Positions 10,901-19,631 of a DNA stretch of 37,707 nucleotides are shown piece by piece. The number at the start of each line of letters is the position of its first letter. Position 1 is the stretch's first letter. This DNA comes from Chloroflexota bacterium (lineage in GTDB: Bacteria; Chloroflexota; Limnocylindria; Limnocylindrales; CSP1-4). The DNA is taken from NCBI GenBank assembly GCA_030446555.1, contig JAUJNA010000003.1, positions 139,122-176,828 on the forward strand, given 5' to 3'. The position numbers and the translations under genes are program-made. The notes below the pieces were generated by a model that was not told the DNA's origin, searched no databases, and worked only from the letters and a program-made list of their open reading frames with translations.

Positions 10901-10973
10901 ATATGTCGGTCAGTCGGTCCCGAACGGGCCGGTCACCGTTTCGCTCGACGGCTTCGAGGTCAGACGCGCCTGA
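7962..10973 (+). CDS. Large secreted multidomain protein: cohesin-like, dockerin-like, CSLREA-like motif, right-handed beta-helix, C-terminal LamG-like domain
   Basis: Signal peptide MSRPFFSVLFSGLLAVAVVAAPAAVVAA; dockerin Ca loop DVNQDGCVDITD; CTLRAAITEAD; many N-x-I-x-G-N turns; ATG at 7962 in frame of ORF 7743-10973. Confidence 0.82.
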   Translation: MSRPFFSVLFSGLLAVAVVAAPAAVVAAPPTASVHGPASAEPGRTVALTVRLPGDVAAIDGRVLMAPGAAELLGVAPVGGGTAFRPVEGRGGSAFGAYGLRAVGGQTIVRLVLVPLRAGELQVRVAIDAAADRLGRRLAVTGGDRLTMLRIGGGSRVLRAPLPTGRTVPSRAAGPARELFRGGRIDRRDLDGVRAGWEAARERGSICGGDALEDVNQDGCVDITDVQSMLASSGDRTSSGGTSSAGTSSDGPAATSAGRIFTVVSAADTPDAAPGNGVCADADGACTLRAAITEADYLIGEDHIAFSLPGPAPAVIQLTGRLPIISARSGGVVIDGYTQPGSRTNDASVGSNAIPGVELRGNGKRAKEVAIRITSPYNTVRGVIISNVWRGMFLDGGDAHHNTVVGNWIGFTRDQQASGGQYGIVLNTGANQNVIGTAALTDRNVIGNHGAGVDEYGPGTDGNIVQGNLFCIRPSGFTEATCSSGIDHNFGPKNGLIGGVGNERNVFGPTYLQGIELSHGYDPSKPYLTDTSTTYQINDNRVIGNWVGFRADGSFDPAFRSGLNDPGAGDNGQGINVYDGSNDNIVERNHVGSRFDGIPVMSPNALRNIVRDNIIGESPLGEPAPLTGWGVKLRIGTKSDVVVGNTIRNAAAGGVGLVQDNVYNIRITRNIVTDTAGPAIDLYGVAGPDPNDADDADSGANTLLNSPVLASATTGLVTGTAVGSARVELFRASRAAGAYGLPIEFLGATTAASDGTWSLPVALAVGDRVTALQIRPDANTSELAANVEVTAPPGPGDLLAADDFERSVSSGWGTATSGGTWTHRGSVAAFSVANGPGRSSLAAGASRESRLAVGAADVAITGNVAFDRLPSSGNAFAYVVARANGNDAYRAAIRVASSGAVYVRLKMAVGNVESNIASEVAVTDLTAAPGAPLGFRLEVVGTQLRFRVWSTTGAEPSSWLTTATDSTASLQGPGSAGLRGYVGQSVPNGPVTVSLDGFEVRRA

Positions 10974-11038
10974 GCGTCTAGCTCCGCGACGGTCGCTGCC
11001 GGTTCCCCCGTGGTGACTCGCAGCCGTACCATCGCGCC

Positions 11039-14000
11039 GTGGCACGAGCGGCTCGCAGCCCGGTCATCGTCGGTCGCGACGACTGCCTGGGTCAGCTCGA
11101 GGGGATGCTCGCGGAGGCGGCCGCCGGGCGTCCCAGCGTCGTCATCGTGGAGGGCGAGGCGGGCATCGGCAAGTCGCGCCTGCTGGCGGAGCTGGGGCGC
11201 CAAGCCTCTGAGCGCAGCCACTGGGTGCTCGTCGGCGGCTGCCTGGACATGGCCGGGGGCGGCGTCCCGTTCCTGCCGCTCGCGGAGGCGCTCCGTGGCC
11301 TGAGCCGCTCGACGCCACCCGAGCGTCTGGAGGCCCACCTCGGCCCGGCACGATTCGAGCTCGCCGCGCTCCTGCCCGAACTGTGGCCGGCCGAAGCGTC
11401 GCCGCGATCGGATCCGATACCTGCCGCGGCCACCACCGGCGCCGGTCCAGCGGCCCGCATGTTCGGGGTCGTGCTCTCGCTGATGGGTCGGCTGGGAGCC
11501 GAGGCGCCGGTGCTCGCCGTCTTCGAGGACGTGCACTGGATCGACCGCGCATCCCGTGACCTGGTCACCTTCCTGTGCCGCAACCTGACGCACGAACGGG
11601 TCCTGCTGGTGCTCAGCGTGCGGACCGACGACCTCACGCCGGCCGACCCGACCGCGGCCTGGCTCGCCGAGCTCGAGCGCCAGCCGCGGGTCCACCGGAT
11701 CGGCCTGGACCGACTGGATCGAGCGGGCGTGGCGCACCAGATCGAGGCCATCCTGGGATCGCGGCCGAGCCCCGGCCTGGTGGAGCGCATCGCGTCCCGC
11801 TCCGATGGCAACCCCTTCTTCGTGGAGGAGCTGCTCGCGGCGGAGAACGCCGGGGGGGCAGCGCCGCGAACACTCGAGGCGATCCTCGCTGCCCGGCTGG
11901 CTGGTCTGTCACCCAGCTCCGCGGAGGCCGTGGCGGCCCTGGCGGTTGCCGGGCGACCGGCAGAGGAGACCCTCCTCCGGACGGTGCTCGATCGTCCCGA
12001 GACGGAGGTGCGGGCAGCGCTTCGGGAAGCCATCGACCGGCAGGTCCTGGAGCTGGACCGATCGCGTGGCGCGTATCGGTTCCGGCACGCGTTGCTGGCG
12101 GATGTGGCCCGGACTGGCCTGCTGCCCGGAGAACGCCGCTCGCTCCACGAGCGGTACGCGGAGACGCTCGCCTCACGACCCGAGCTGGCCGACGCCAGTC
12201 CCGCCGGCGCGGCCGCGGAGCTGGCGCACCACTGGGACGCGGCCGACCGGGTCGACGAGGCCTATCGCGCTTCGCTCGACGCAGCAGCGGCGACCGAGTC
12301 GGTCGCCGCTCATGCGCAGGCGTTGCGCCACTACGAGCGTGCGCTGGAGCTGTTCGACCGGGCTTCGCCGGGTGTGGCGACGGACCGTCTCGGACTCCTG
12401 CGCCGCGCGGCCGACGCCGCCGACCTGGCCTCCGAGATTCCGCGCGCGATGGAGCTGGTGGCGGCCGCCCTGGCCATGGTGGATGAAGCGGCAGACCCGA
12501 CGCTGTGTGGCCTGCTGCACGGCCGGCTGGGCTATCTGACCTGGGCCAGCGGCGACGGGCCGGGTGGGTTGCACCACCACCTGGAAGCCGCGCGGCTCGT
12601 CCCCGCCGATCCCCCGTCCGTGGAGCGTGCCCGAGTGCTGGGCGGCCTGGGCGGGGCGCTGATGGGCGTGGGTCGGTATGCCGAGTCGCGTGAGATCTGC
12701 GAGTCGGCGGTCGCCTGTGCCGTCGCGACGGGGGCACGCTCGGAGGAGGCCCGGGCGCGGAACATGCTGGGCTCCGACCTGGTCGCCCTGGGAGACGTGG
12801 CGGAAGGCCTGGAACAGCTCGAGCGGTCCCGACGGATCGCCGCAGAGGCAGGCCCGCCCGAGATGCTCATCGTGACCCACCACAACTACGCCTTGAACCT
12901 GGCGCAGGCGGGTCGCCTGGAGGACGCGCTCGCGGAGGCCGACGCGGGCCGCGAACAGGCTCGCAGGGCGGGTCTCGAACGCCGCTACGGACCCGACCTG
13001 GCCGCCCTGGCGACGGACGTGCTGATCAGACTGGGGCGCTGGGATGATGCGGCCGCCGTGGCCACCGAAGGCCTCGACCTGGATCCCGCGGGGCTGGGCA
13101 CGGTCTACCTGTCGGCGGTTCGGGGACGGCTTCACGCACTCCGAGGCGAGTGGGAGGAGGCGACGGAGCGATTCGAGATCGCGGACCGGCTCGCCGCGGG
13201 CGACGTGGATCCCCATCTCGCTGCCTTCGTCGCTCGGGGACGCGCCGAGCTGCTCCTGGGCGCTGGGGATCCCGGCGGGGCACTGACCGCCGTGCAGAAG
13301 GGGCTGAGCGGGCTGGGCAGCACGCCCGATGCCTACGCTGCCGTACCACTGCTCATGTTGGGCCTCCAGGCGGCGGCCGACCTCGGCGAGCTCTGCCGTG
13401 CCTCGCGCGACGCGGACGGCCTGGCGAGGGCGACCGACGCCGGTGGGGCGCTGAGCGCGTCGGTCCTGGACCTGGACGCACGACGAGCCGATCCCGTGTT
13501 GGGGCCACTCATCGACCTGGCGCTCGCCGAGGGCGAGCGGCTGGAGGGTCGTGCCGAGCCGGCCCGCTGGATGGCGGCGGCAGAGCGTCTGGACGAGCTC
13601 CCCGACCCATATCTCGCTGCCTATGCCCGCTTCCGCGGCGCCGAGGCGGAGCTTCGCTCCCGTGGCGTCCGTGGCGGCCGCGCGGAGCACCTGGCGGCGG
13701 CGCACGCGGCTGCCACTCGGGTCGGGGCAGGCCCGCTGCGGCGCAGCATCGAGGAGCTGGCGCTGCGAGCACGGGTCGCTCTGGCCCCGATGCCCGCGGA
13801 GCCTGCACCCGATGGGGGATCGGCGGAGTCGGGGGCTCCGGTGCCCGCGACACCAGGCGTGGCCGGCCTCTCAGCTCGCGAGGTCGAGGTGCTGCGTCTG
13901 GTCGCTCTGGGTCAGAGCAACGGTGAGATCGCCGAGCGCTTGTTCATCACCCGCAAGACGGCCGCCGTGCACGTGACCCACATCCTGGACAAGCTTGGCG

Positions 14001-14083
14001 TGGCCAACCGCGTGGAGGCGGCCATGGTGGCGGCACGCCTCGGGCTGGCCGCGCCGGCAGACGGGGAGGACCGCGGGTCCTGA
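11039..14083 (+). CDS. LuxR-family transcriptional regulator with AAA ATPase (LAL/MalT-like)
   Basis: Walker A GEAGIGKSRLL near the N-terminus; TPR-like middle; C-terminal HTH LSAREVEVLRLVALGQSNGEIAERLFITRKTAAVHVTHILDKLGVANR. Confidence 0.92.
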   Translation: MARAARSPVIVGRDDCLGQLEGMLAEAAAGRPSVVIVEGEAGIGKSRLLAELGRQASERSHWVLVGGCLDMAGGGVPFLPLAEALRGLSRSTPPERLEAHLGPARFELAALLPELWPAEASPRSDPIPAAATTGAGPAARMFGVVLSLMGRLGAEAPVLAVFEDVHWIDRASRDLVTFLCRNLTHERVLLVLSVRTDDLTPADPTAAWLAELERQPRVHRIGLDRLDRAGVAHQIEAILGSRPSPGLVERIASRSDGNPFFVEELLAAENAGGAAPRTLEAILAARLAGLSPSSAEAVAALAVAGRPAEETLLRTVLDRPETEVRAALREAIDRQVLELDRSRGAYRFRHALLADVARTGLLPGERRSLHERYAETLASRPELADASPAGAAAELAHHWDAADRVDEAYRASLDAAAATESVAAHAQALRHYERALELFDRASPGVATDRLGLLRRAADAADLASEIPRAMELVAAALAMVDEAADPTLCGLLHGRLGYLTWASGDGPGGLHHHLEAARLVPADPPSVERARVLGGLGGALMGVGRYAESREICESAVACAVATGARSEEARARNMLGSDLVALGDVAEGLEQLERSRRIAAEAGPPEMLIVTHHNYALNLAQAGRLEDALAEADAGREQARRAGLERRYGPDLAALATDVLIRLGRWDDAAAVATEGLDLDPAGLGTVYLSAVRGRLHALRGEWEEATERFEIADRLAAGDVDPHLAAFVARGRAELLLGAGDPGGALTAVQKGLSGLGSTPDAYAAVPLLMLGLQAAADLGELCRASRDADGLARATDAGGALSASVLDLDARRADPVLGPLIDLALAEGERLEGRAEPARWMAAAERLDELPDPYLAAYARFRGAEAELRSRGVRGGRAEHLAAAHAAATRVGAGPLRRSIEELALRARVALAPMPAEPAPDGGSAESGAPVPATPGVAGLSAREVEVLRLVALGQSNGEIAERLFITRKTAAVHVTHILDKLGVANRVEAAMVAARLGLAAPADGEDRGS

Positions 14084-14118
14084 GACGGCCGCCGGCCGCT
14101 AGCCGGCCCTCCGGTCGG

Positions 14119-14601
14119 TCACCTGGCGGTCTTCGTCCCGTCCTCCTGGTCGCCCTCTCTCGAGGTGCGGATGGTCGTGAACTGGACCGGCACCTTCCCT
14201 TCGCGCGGCGTGGCCACGAACATCTCGTGGATGAACCGCCCGGAGTCTTCCAGCTCGCGGAGGCATTCGGCCAGGCCTCCGGGGCGATCCTCCACCTGGC
14301 AGAGGTGCGTCTTCACGACGCGCACGTTGCGGTACCCCTGATCGCGCAGGAAGTCCGCGCATTCGCCCGTCAGCTTGTGGTCCTCGTCATCGAGCGAGAA
14401 GACGAACTCGCCCGGTCCCTCGATGCCGTTGCCGCCCACCGACCGGAGGTCGTAGCCCTTGCCGGCCAGCGTGTCGAGCAGCTTGAGCAGCGAGCCCCGC
14501 CGCACCTCCATCGGGTCCGTCTGGATGGGCTCGGAGGGCATCGCCCCCGGCGTGTCCTGCGTAGGCTGCTCGGCCAGTCGGAGTCTGATCTGCTGATGCA
14601 T
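14119..14601 (-). CDS. Hypothetical protein, ACT-like or amino-acid sensing fold possible
   Basis: MHQQIRLRLAEQPTQ...RGSLLKLLDTLAGKGYDLRSVGGNGIEGPGEFVFSLDDED...; alternative longer start exists. Confidence 0.6.
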   Translation of the reverse strand: MHQQIRLRLAEQPTQDTPGAMPSEPIQTDPMEVRRGSLLKLLDTLAGKGYDLRSVGGNGIEGPGEFVFSLDDEDHKLTGECADFLRDQGYRNVRVVKTHLCQVEDRPGGLAECLRELEDSGRFIHEMFVATPREGKVPVQFTTIRTSREGDQEDGTKTAR

Positions 14602-14764
14602 CGCTCGGCCTCCCTGGAAGGGCGCGCGTCCCGATAGCGGCCTCTCTGCCGCGGCCGACGCCATGCTACGCCGAGCCGCATGCGAGAAAGCGGCCGGACG
14701 GTTGCCAGACCGTCCGACCGCTTGATGATGCTCGCTGTTGGTCGGACCCGTCCGGGTCCACCGG

Positions 14765-14968
14765 TCAGGCCCCCGCGTCGGCGGGTCGAGGCTCGACCGC
14801 GGCGGTCCCGCCCGACAGACGGGCGCGGGCCCGGGCGGCCAGCGAGGTGAGGTCGGTGCGGACCTTGCGGCCCGTGCCTGCCTTGCGAACGAGGCGCTCT
14901 CGCTCGGCCTGCTGCACCTGCTCGTCGATGTGCATCTTGGCGAGCTCGTACTGGATGTTCGGGTGCAT
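14765..14968 (-). CDS. Small hypothetical protein (67 aa)
   Basis: MHPNIQYELAKMHIDEQVQQAERERLVRKAGTGRKVRTDL; helical, charged. Confidence 0.55.
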   Translation of the reverse strand: MHPNIQYELAKMHIDEQVQQAERERLVRKAGTGRKVRTDLTSLAARARARLSGGTAAVEPRPADAGA

Positions 14969-15169
14969 CTCTTGGTTCCCCTTCTTCGCTCGGGCGACTG
15001 TCTGTCGCTGATGGATGAACTGTGGCGTCGCGCGGCGGGCGAGCCATCGGGCGCAAGCCTTATCTCGAGGACCTCGCCTACCTCAAAGAAGGGGAGCGGC
15101 GCTGAACGGGGGTCGGCTGCCTTACGGTCCAGTGACCGTCGCGCCGCGCTGACGGGTTGCCGGGCCGCT

Positions 15170-15930
15170 ACGTCGCCGGCGTGGACCGGCATGCGATCGT
15201 GGCGGCTGTCCGCACAGCGGCGCGCGGCCTTCGGTCTGCTGGTCCTCGCAGCCATCGTGGTCCAGATGACAACGAGCATCGGCCAACGTTCTGGTTCGAC
15301 CCGACCCGCTTCTTCGCCTTCGGCGTCGATGTCGCCAGAGCAACGCGTTCGGCGCGTCGCCTCTTCCTGGTACTCGCCGCGCGATGGCGATCGCCGCGAT
15401 CCGACTCACTGGACCTGCTGCGCGGAGCCTCGGTCGTCTACCTGACGCGTCACCTTCATCGTGCCGATGATGCCGGGCAGGTCCTGTCGGGCGCCGATCT
15501 CCAGGTCGCCATCCCCTGGGTGGACTTCGTGCTGCACAAGATCGGCCCCAGACGTGGTGCTGGTCGACTGGCTGGTCGACCTGCGCGGCGCAAAGCAGCA
15601 CGGCGACGCTTCGGCGCGCGGCTTGGTGGCTGGCCGTATCCCTCGGCGTTGGCCCACGCGATGACCGGTCGCCGACGTGGCGGCGCTCGGGCGCGATGTC
15701 CGATGGTCTGGGTCACCGTCACGCTGGTGCGCGGTGCGAGCGACGGCCTGGTATCCGTACCCGTTCCTGGATGACCGGCGAACGGCGGGTACGGCAGCGT
15801 GGCTTTCTACTTCGTGGCCATCCTGATCGGCGTGGTCACCATCGCTGCTGCCGTGATGGTCGTGGGAACCGGATACGGCGACGATCGCCGTGACCGCTTG
15901 AAGGCGATGCGACCAGATCCGTGCGGAACG
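15170..15930 (+). pseudogene. Degenerate Pr6Pr-like multi-TM membrane protein, several frameshifts
   Basis: Consecutive pieces in different + frames: LVLAAIVVQMTTSIGQ; FWFDPTRFFAF; LDLLRGASVVYL; VLSGADLQVAIPWVDFVLHKI; PDVVLVDWLVD; AWYPYPFLD; GGYGSVAFYFVAILIGVVTIAAAVMVVG. Confidence 0.7.
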
Positions 15931-15978
15931 GCGGCCTTGCCGAAGCACGCGCACCTTGCCTCAGTCGGAGCTCAGTGG

Positions 15979-16052
15979 GGTGGCCTACGGGGCTTGAACC
16001 CGTAACCTTCGGAGCCACAATCCGATGCTCTGCCGATTGAGCTAAGGCCACC
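15979..16052 (-). tRNA. tRNA-His (GTG)
   Basis: Reverse complement GGTGGCCTTAGCTCAATCGGCAGAGCATCGGATTGTGGCTCCGAAGGTTACGGGTTCAAGCCCCGTAGGCCACC folds as a cloverleaf; anticodon loop TTGTGGC. Confidence 0.93.
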
Positions 16053-16127
16053 ACGATCCGGGCTGGATCCGGCCGCAATGCTAACCGAGGCAGCAGGACG
16101 CGGCCCGGCCCGCTGATCCGGCTACGA

Positions 16128-16643
16128 CTAGCTCGGTTCGGTCTGACCCCGCCCGGCACAGTCGGCGCAGCGACCGGAGATGGTGAGGTGCCCGACATCA
16201 GCGATGAAGCCGAAGCGGCGCCGCACGGGCCGGACGACGGCTGCAGCCTCCTCAGCATCGAGCTCCCACGTCCCGCCGCAGTGGAAACACTGGAGATGGG
16301 CATGCTCGGCGGTGGGGAGCACGTGGAACTCTTCCCGCCCTGCAGCCGAATGGCTGTGGCTGACGTAGCCCAGCTCCTCGAGGACGTCGAGCGTCCGGTA
16401 GACCGTCGATGGGGTCGTGTCCGGGTCGCGCGCCCGGCAGCGCTCGACGAGATCACTGCCCGTCACGTGACCCTGGGTGGCCTCGAGGACCTCCAGGATC
16501 AGCCGGCGCTGCGGGGTCCAGCGAAGACCGCGCGACCGGATCCGGTCCCGGATCTGCGTCCACATCGCCTCGTCGGGTCCGGCTGGGGGGGTAGCGGTCG
16601 TCGGCTGGGGCAGCGGGGGAGGGGGCGATCCGGGACGGGACAT
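16128..16643 (-). CDS. Fur-family metalloregulator (Zur-like)
   Basis: RSRGLRWTPQRRLILEVLEATQGHVTGSDLVERC...TTPSTVYRTLDVLEELGYVSH; CxxC pairs CFHCGGTWEL and CADC. Confidence 0.88.
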   Translation of the reverse strand: MSRPGSPPPPLPQPTTATPPAGPDEAMWTQIRDRIRSRGLRWTPQRRLILEVLEATQGHVTGSDLVERCRARDPDTTPSTVYRTLDVLEELGYVSHSHSAAGREEFHVLPTAEHAHLQCFHCGGTWELDAEEAAAVVRPVRRRFGFIADVGHLTISGRCADCAGRGQTEPS

Positions 16644-16738
16644 GGCGCGTAGTATAGTCACCACGAGCTGCGACAAGAGTCTGTTACAAGCGGTGGCGAT
16701 AGTCGCGCCTCGCGACCTTCGTCGAAAGGAGCCTCTTC

Positions 16739-17785
16739 GTGCGCCATGCTCGCGCTCTCGTCGTCCTCTTGGCCCTGGCGGCGGGCCTGGTCGCCTGCAC
16801 CGGTGGCTCGGACGCAGCCGCGATCGGCTCCGCGGGCGCGGGAGCGACCACCGGGGCCTCCCTCGGGTGGTACGAGGAGCTGGCTGGGCAGCCGGACAAG
16901 CTCGATGTCGCCACGACCGTGGCCCCCATCAGCTCGCTCGCGCGCAACATCGGCGGCGATCGGATCCGGCTCCGCGGCATCGTGCCCGACGCCACGAACT
17001 CGCACACGTTCGAGCCGAGTCCGTCCGACGCGAAGCACCTGGCCGCGGCCGATCTCATCGTGATGAACGGGCTTCGCCTGGAGCAGCCGACGCTCCGACT
17101 CGCGGAGGCCTCCAAGCGAACGGACACGCCGATCAAGCTCCTCGGCGAGGCGACCATCACCGAGGAAGAGTGGCTGTTCGACTTCAGCTTCCCGGAGTCG
17201 GAGGGCGACCCCAACCCGCATCTCTGGATGAACGTCAGGTACGCGCTTCGATACGCCGAGCTCATGCGCGACTGGTTCAGTGAGGCGGACCCCGCGAACA
17301 GGGACTACTACGCGGCCAACTTCGGCAAGCTGAAGGCACGCCTCGATGAGCTCGACGGGATGATCAGGCAGGGCGTCGCCTCGGTCCCGGAGGGAGACCG
17401 GAAGCTCCTGACCTACCACGACTCCTGGGCCTATTGGGCGCGCGAGTACGGGTTCACGGTCATCGGCGCCGTCCAGGCCTCCGACCTCGGCGATCCCAGC
17501 CCGCGAGATGTGGCCGCCCTCATCGACCAGGTCAGGGCCGAGAAGGTACCCGCCGTCTTCGGCTCGGAGGTCTTCCCGAGCCCCGTCCTCGAGCAGATCG
17601 CTCGCGAATCGGGCGCGAGGTTCGTGGACGCCCTGCGCGACGACGAGCCACCAGCCGAAGAGGGCTCGCCAGAGCACACCTACTACGGCATGCTCAAGAA
17701 GGACATGCAGATCATGATGGAGGCTCTGGGCGGCGATCCGACGATCTTCGACCCTTTCGTCGTGACCGATACCTACCGGTCGTGA
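16739..17785 (+). CDS. Metal ABC transporter substrate-binding lipoprotein (ZnuA/TroA-like)
   Basis: Lipobox LAAGLVAC; VATTVAPISSLARNIGGDRIRLRGIVPDATNSHTFEPSPSD; NPHLWMN; YHDSWAYWAREYGF. Confidence 0.92.
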   Translation: MRHARALVVLLALAAGLVACTGGSDAAAIGSAGAGATTGASLGWYEELAGQPDKLDVATTVAPISSLARNIGGDRIRLRGIVPDATNSHTFEPSPSDAKHLAAADLIVMNGLRLEQPTLRLAEASKRTDTPIKLLGEATITEEEWLFDFSFPESEGDPNPHLWMNVRYALRYAELMRDWFSEADPANRDYYAANFGKLKARLDELDGMIRQGVASVPEGDRKLLTYHDSWAYWAREYGFTVIGAVQASDLGDPSPRDVAALIDQVRAEKVPAVFGSEVFPSPVLEQIARESGARFVDALRDDEPPAEEGSPEHTYYGMLKKDMQIMMEALGGDPTIFDPFVVTDTYRS

Positions 17786-17801
17786 CCTGGTCACGGACGC
17801 C

Positions 17802-18716
17802 GTGACGACGGCGCGGCAGCGATCGACCGTGGCCGAGCCGCTCGTGCGCTTCGAGCGCGTGACTTGCGGCTACGATGGCGAGCCGGTCCTGCGGGACCTT
17901 GACCTGACCATCGGGCAGGGCGCCTTCGTGGGGATCGTGGGCCCGTCCGGTGCGGGGAAGACGACGCTCCTGCGAGCTATGGTCGGCGCGGTGCCGCGGG
18001 TCCGAGGCCGCGTCATCGTGGACGGTCGGGTGGTCGGATCGGGCTCCACCTCCGGCGTGGGATGGGTGCCCCAGCTCCAGACAGTGGACTGGGACTTCCC
18101 CGCGACCGTGCGCGAGGTGGTGCTCATGGGCCGCTGGGGCGATCGGCCCTGGCGCGCCTGGGCGAGCCGTGCGGATCGAGCGCTCGTCGACCGGATGCTG
18201 GAGCGCCTTGGGATCGGCGGCTCCGGCGACCGCCACATCCGCAGCCTATCGGGCGGTCAGCAGCAGCGCGTGTTCCTGGCCCGGGCGATGATCGGCGACC
18301 CGAAGCTGCTGCTCCTCGACGAGCCGACGAGCGGTGTCGACATCAAGACCCGCGACGACGTCCTCCATCTCCTCGCCGATCTCAACCGCGACGGGATGAC
18401 CATCGTCCTGACGACGCACGAGCTGAACTCCGTGGCGGCGCACCTGCCGTGGGTCGTCTGCGTCAACGGGCGGCTCATCGCGGAGGGCGATCCGGAGGAC
18501 GTCTTCACCTCGGCCATCCTGCAGCGGACCTACGCGGCCGATCTCCGCGTCGTCCGCCAGGACGGCACGCTCCTCGTCGCTGACGCTGCGCCGCACCGCT
18601 TGCGCGACGCCCTGCGCCACCGTCATGCAGGCTTCGAACACGCCCACCACGAACACGCGGACGATGACCACATCCACACCGTCGCCGACGTGCCCAGCTC
18701 CCCGGGCACCCGATGA
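17802..18716 (+). CDS. Metal ABC transporter ATP-binding protein with His-rich C-terminal tail
   Basis: Walker A GPSGAGKTTLL, signature LSGGQQQRVFLARAM, Walker B LLLLDEPTSG; tail RHRHAGFEHAHHEHADDDHIH. Confidence 0.93.
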   Translation: MTTARQRSTVAEPLVRFERVTCGYDGEPVLRDLDLTIGQGAFVGIVGPSGAGKTTLLRAMVGAVPRVRGRVIVDGRVVGSGSTSGVGWVPQLQTVDWDFPATVREVVLMGRWGDRPWRAWASRADRALVDRMLERLGIGGSGDRHIRSLSGGQQQRVFLARAMIGDPKLLLLDEPTSGVDIKTRDDVLHLLADLNRDGMTIVLTTHELNSVAAHLPWVVCVNGRLIAEGDPEDVFTSAILQRTYAADLRVVRQDGTLLVADAAPHRLRDALRHRHAGFEHAHHEHADDDHIHTVADVPSSPGTR

Positions 18717-19597
18717 TGGGTCCGCTGACGGACCCCCTGGCCTACGAGTTCTTCCGCCAGGGCCTCGCTGCGTCCCTGCTCGTGGGTGCGCTGTGCGGGA
18801 TGCTCGGCGTATACATCGTCCTGCGCCGGATGAGCTACATCGGTCACGGTCTGTCGCACGCCGTGTTCGGCGGGGCCGTGGTGGCGTACGTGGCGTCCAT
18901 CGACTTCTATGTGGGCGCCGGACTGTGGGGCTTCTTCTCGGCGCTCCTCATCAACGCGGCCGCGCGGCGGCGGCGGATCGCGGCCGACGCGGCGATCGGC
19001 ATCGTCACGACAGCCAGCTTCGCGGTGGGCGTCGCGCTGATCAGCAAGACGCGCAGCTTCACCCGGGACTTCGAGGCCGCCCTCTTCGGCAACATCCTTG
19101 GAGTGACCCCCACGGACCTGGCCGTCGTGGCCAGCGTCACGCTCGCCGTGGGTGCCTTCATCGTCCTCTTCTACAAGCGGCTCCTGTTCATGACGTTCGA
19201 TCCGGAGGTCGCCCCGATCTACGGCGTCAACGTCGGTGTCGTCGACAGCCTCTTCGCCCTTGCCATGGCGGCCACCATCGTCGCGTCGATCAACGTCGTC
19301 GGCGTGACGCTCATCGCGGCGACCCTGGTCATCCCCGCAACGACCGCCCGCCTGCTGACCGACTCGTTCGCGCGGATGGTCGTCCTATCGACGCTGATCG
19401 GGGCGTCAGCCGGGGTCGTCGGGATCTACCTGAGCTACTGGCTCGACGTGTCCTCCGGGGCGACGATCGTCCTGCTGGAAGCCGCCGTCTTCACGGTCGT
19501 CTTCCTGGCCACGGCGATCAGCCGGAGGCGCCCGGACTGGACCGATCGGCCGCTCCCGGCGCTCGCACGCGATCGGGCGGCTGACGACCTGGGTTGA
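18713..19597 (+). CDS. Metal ABC transporter permease (ZnuB/MntB-like)
   Basis: Overlaps the ATPase stop by 4 bp; LVGALCGMLGVYIVLRRMSYIGHGLSHAVFGG; multi-TM. Confidence 0.92.
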   Translation: MMGPLTDPLAYEFFRQGLAASLLVGALCGMLGVYIVLRRMSYIGHGLSHAVFGGAVVAYVASIDFYVGAGLWGFFSALLINAAARRRRIAADAAIGIVTTASFAVGVALISKTRSFTRDFEAALFGNILGVTPTDLAVVASVTLAVGAFIVLFYKRLLFMTFDPEVAPIYGVNVGVVDSLFALAMAATIVASINVVGVTLIAATLVIPATTARLLTDSFARMVVLSTLIGASAGVVGIYLSYWLDVSSGATIVLLEAAVFTVVFLATAISRRRPDWTDRPLPALARDRAADDLG

Positions 19598-19631
19598 CGA
19601 TCGGGCCACGCGGGCCCGGAAGGGCCGTTTC

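Noticed and set aside
12173-13705. 510-aa minus-strand ORF opposite the LuxR-type regulator
   Set aside because: Antisense shadow; no domain features, while the sense ORF has Walker A and HTH motifs.
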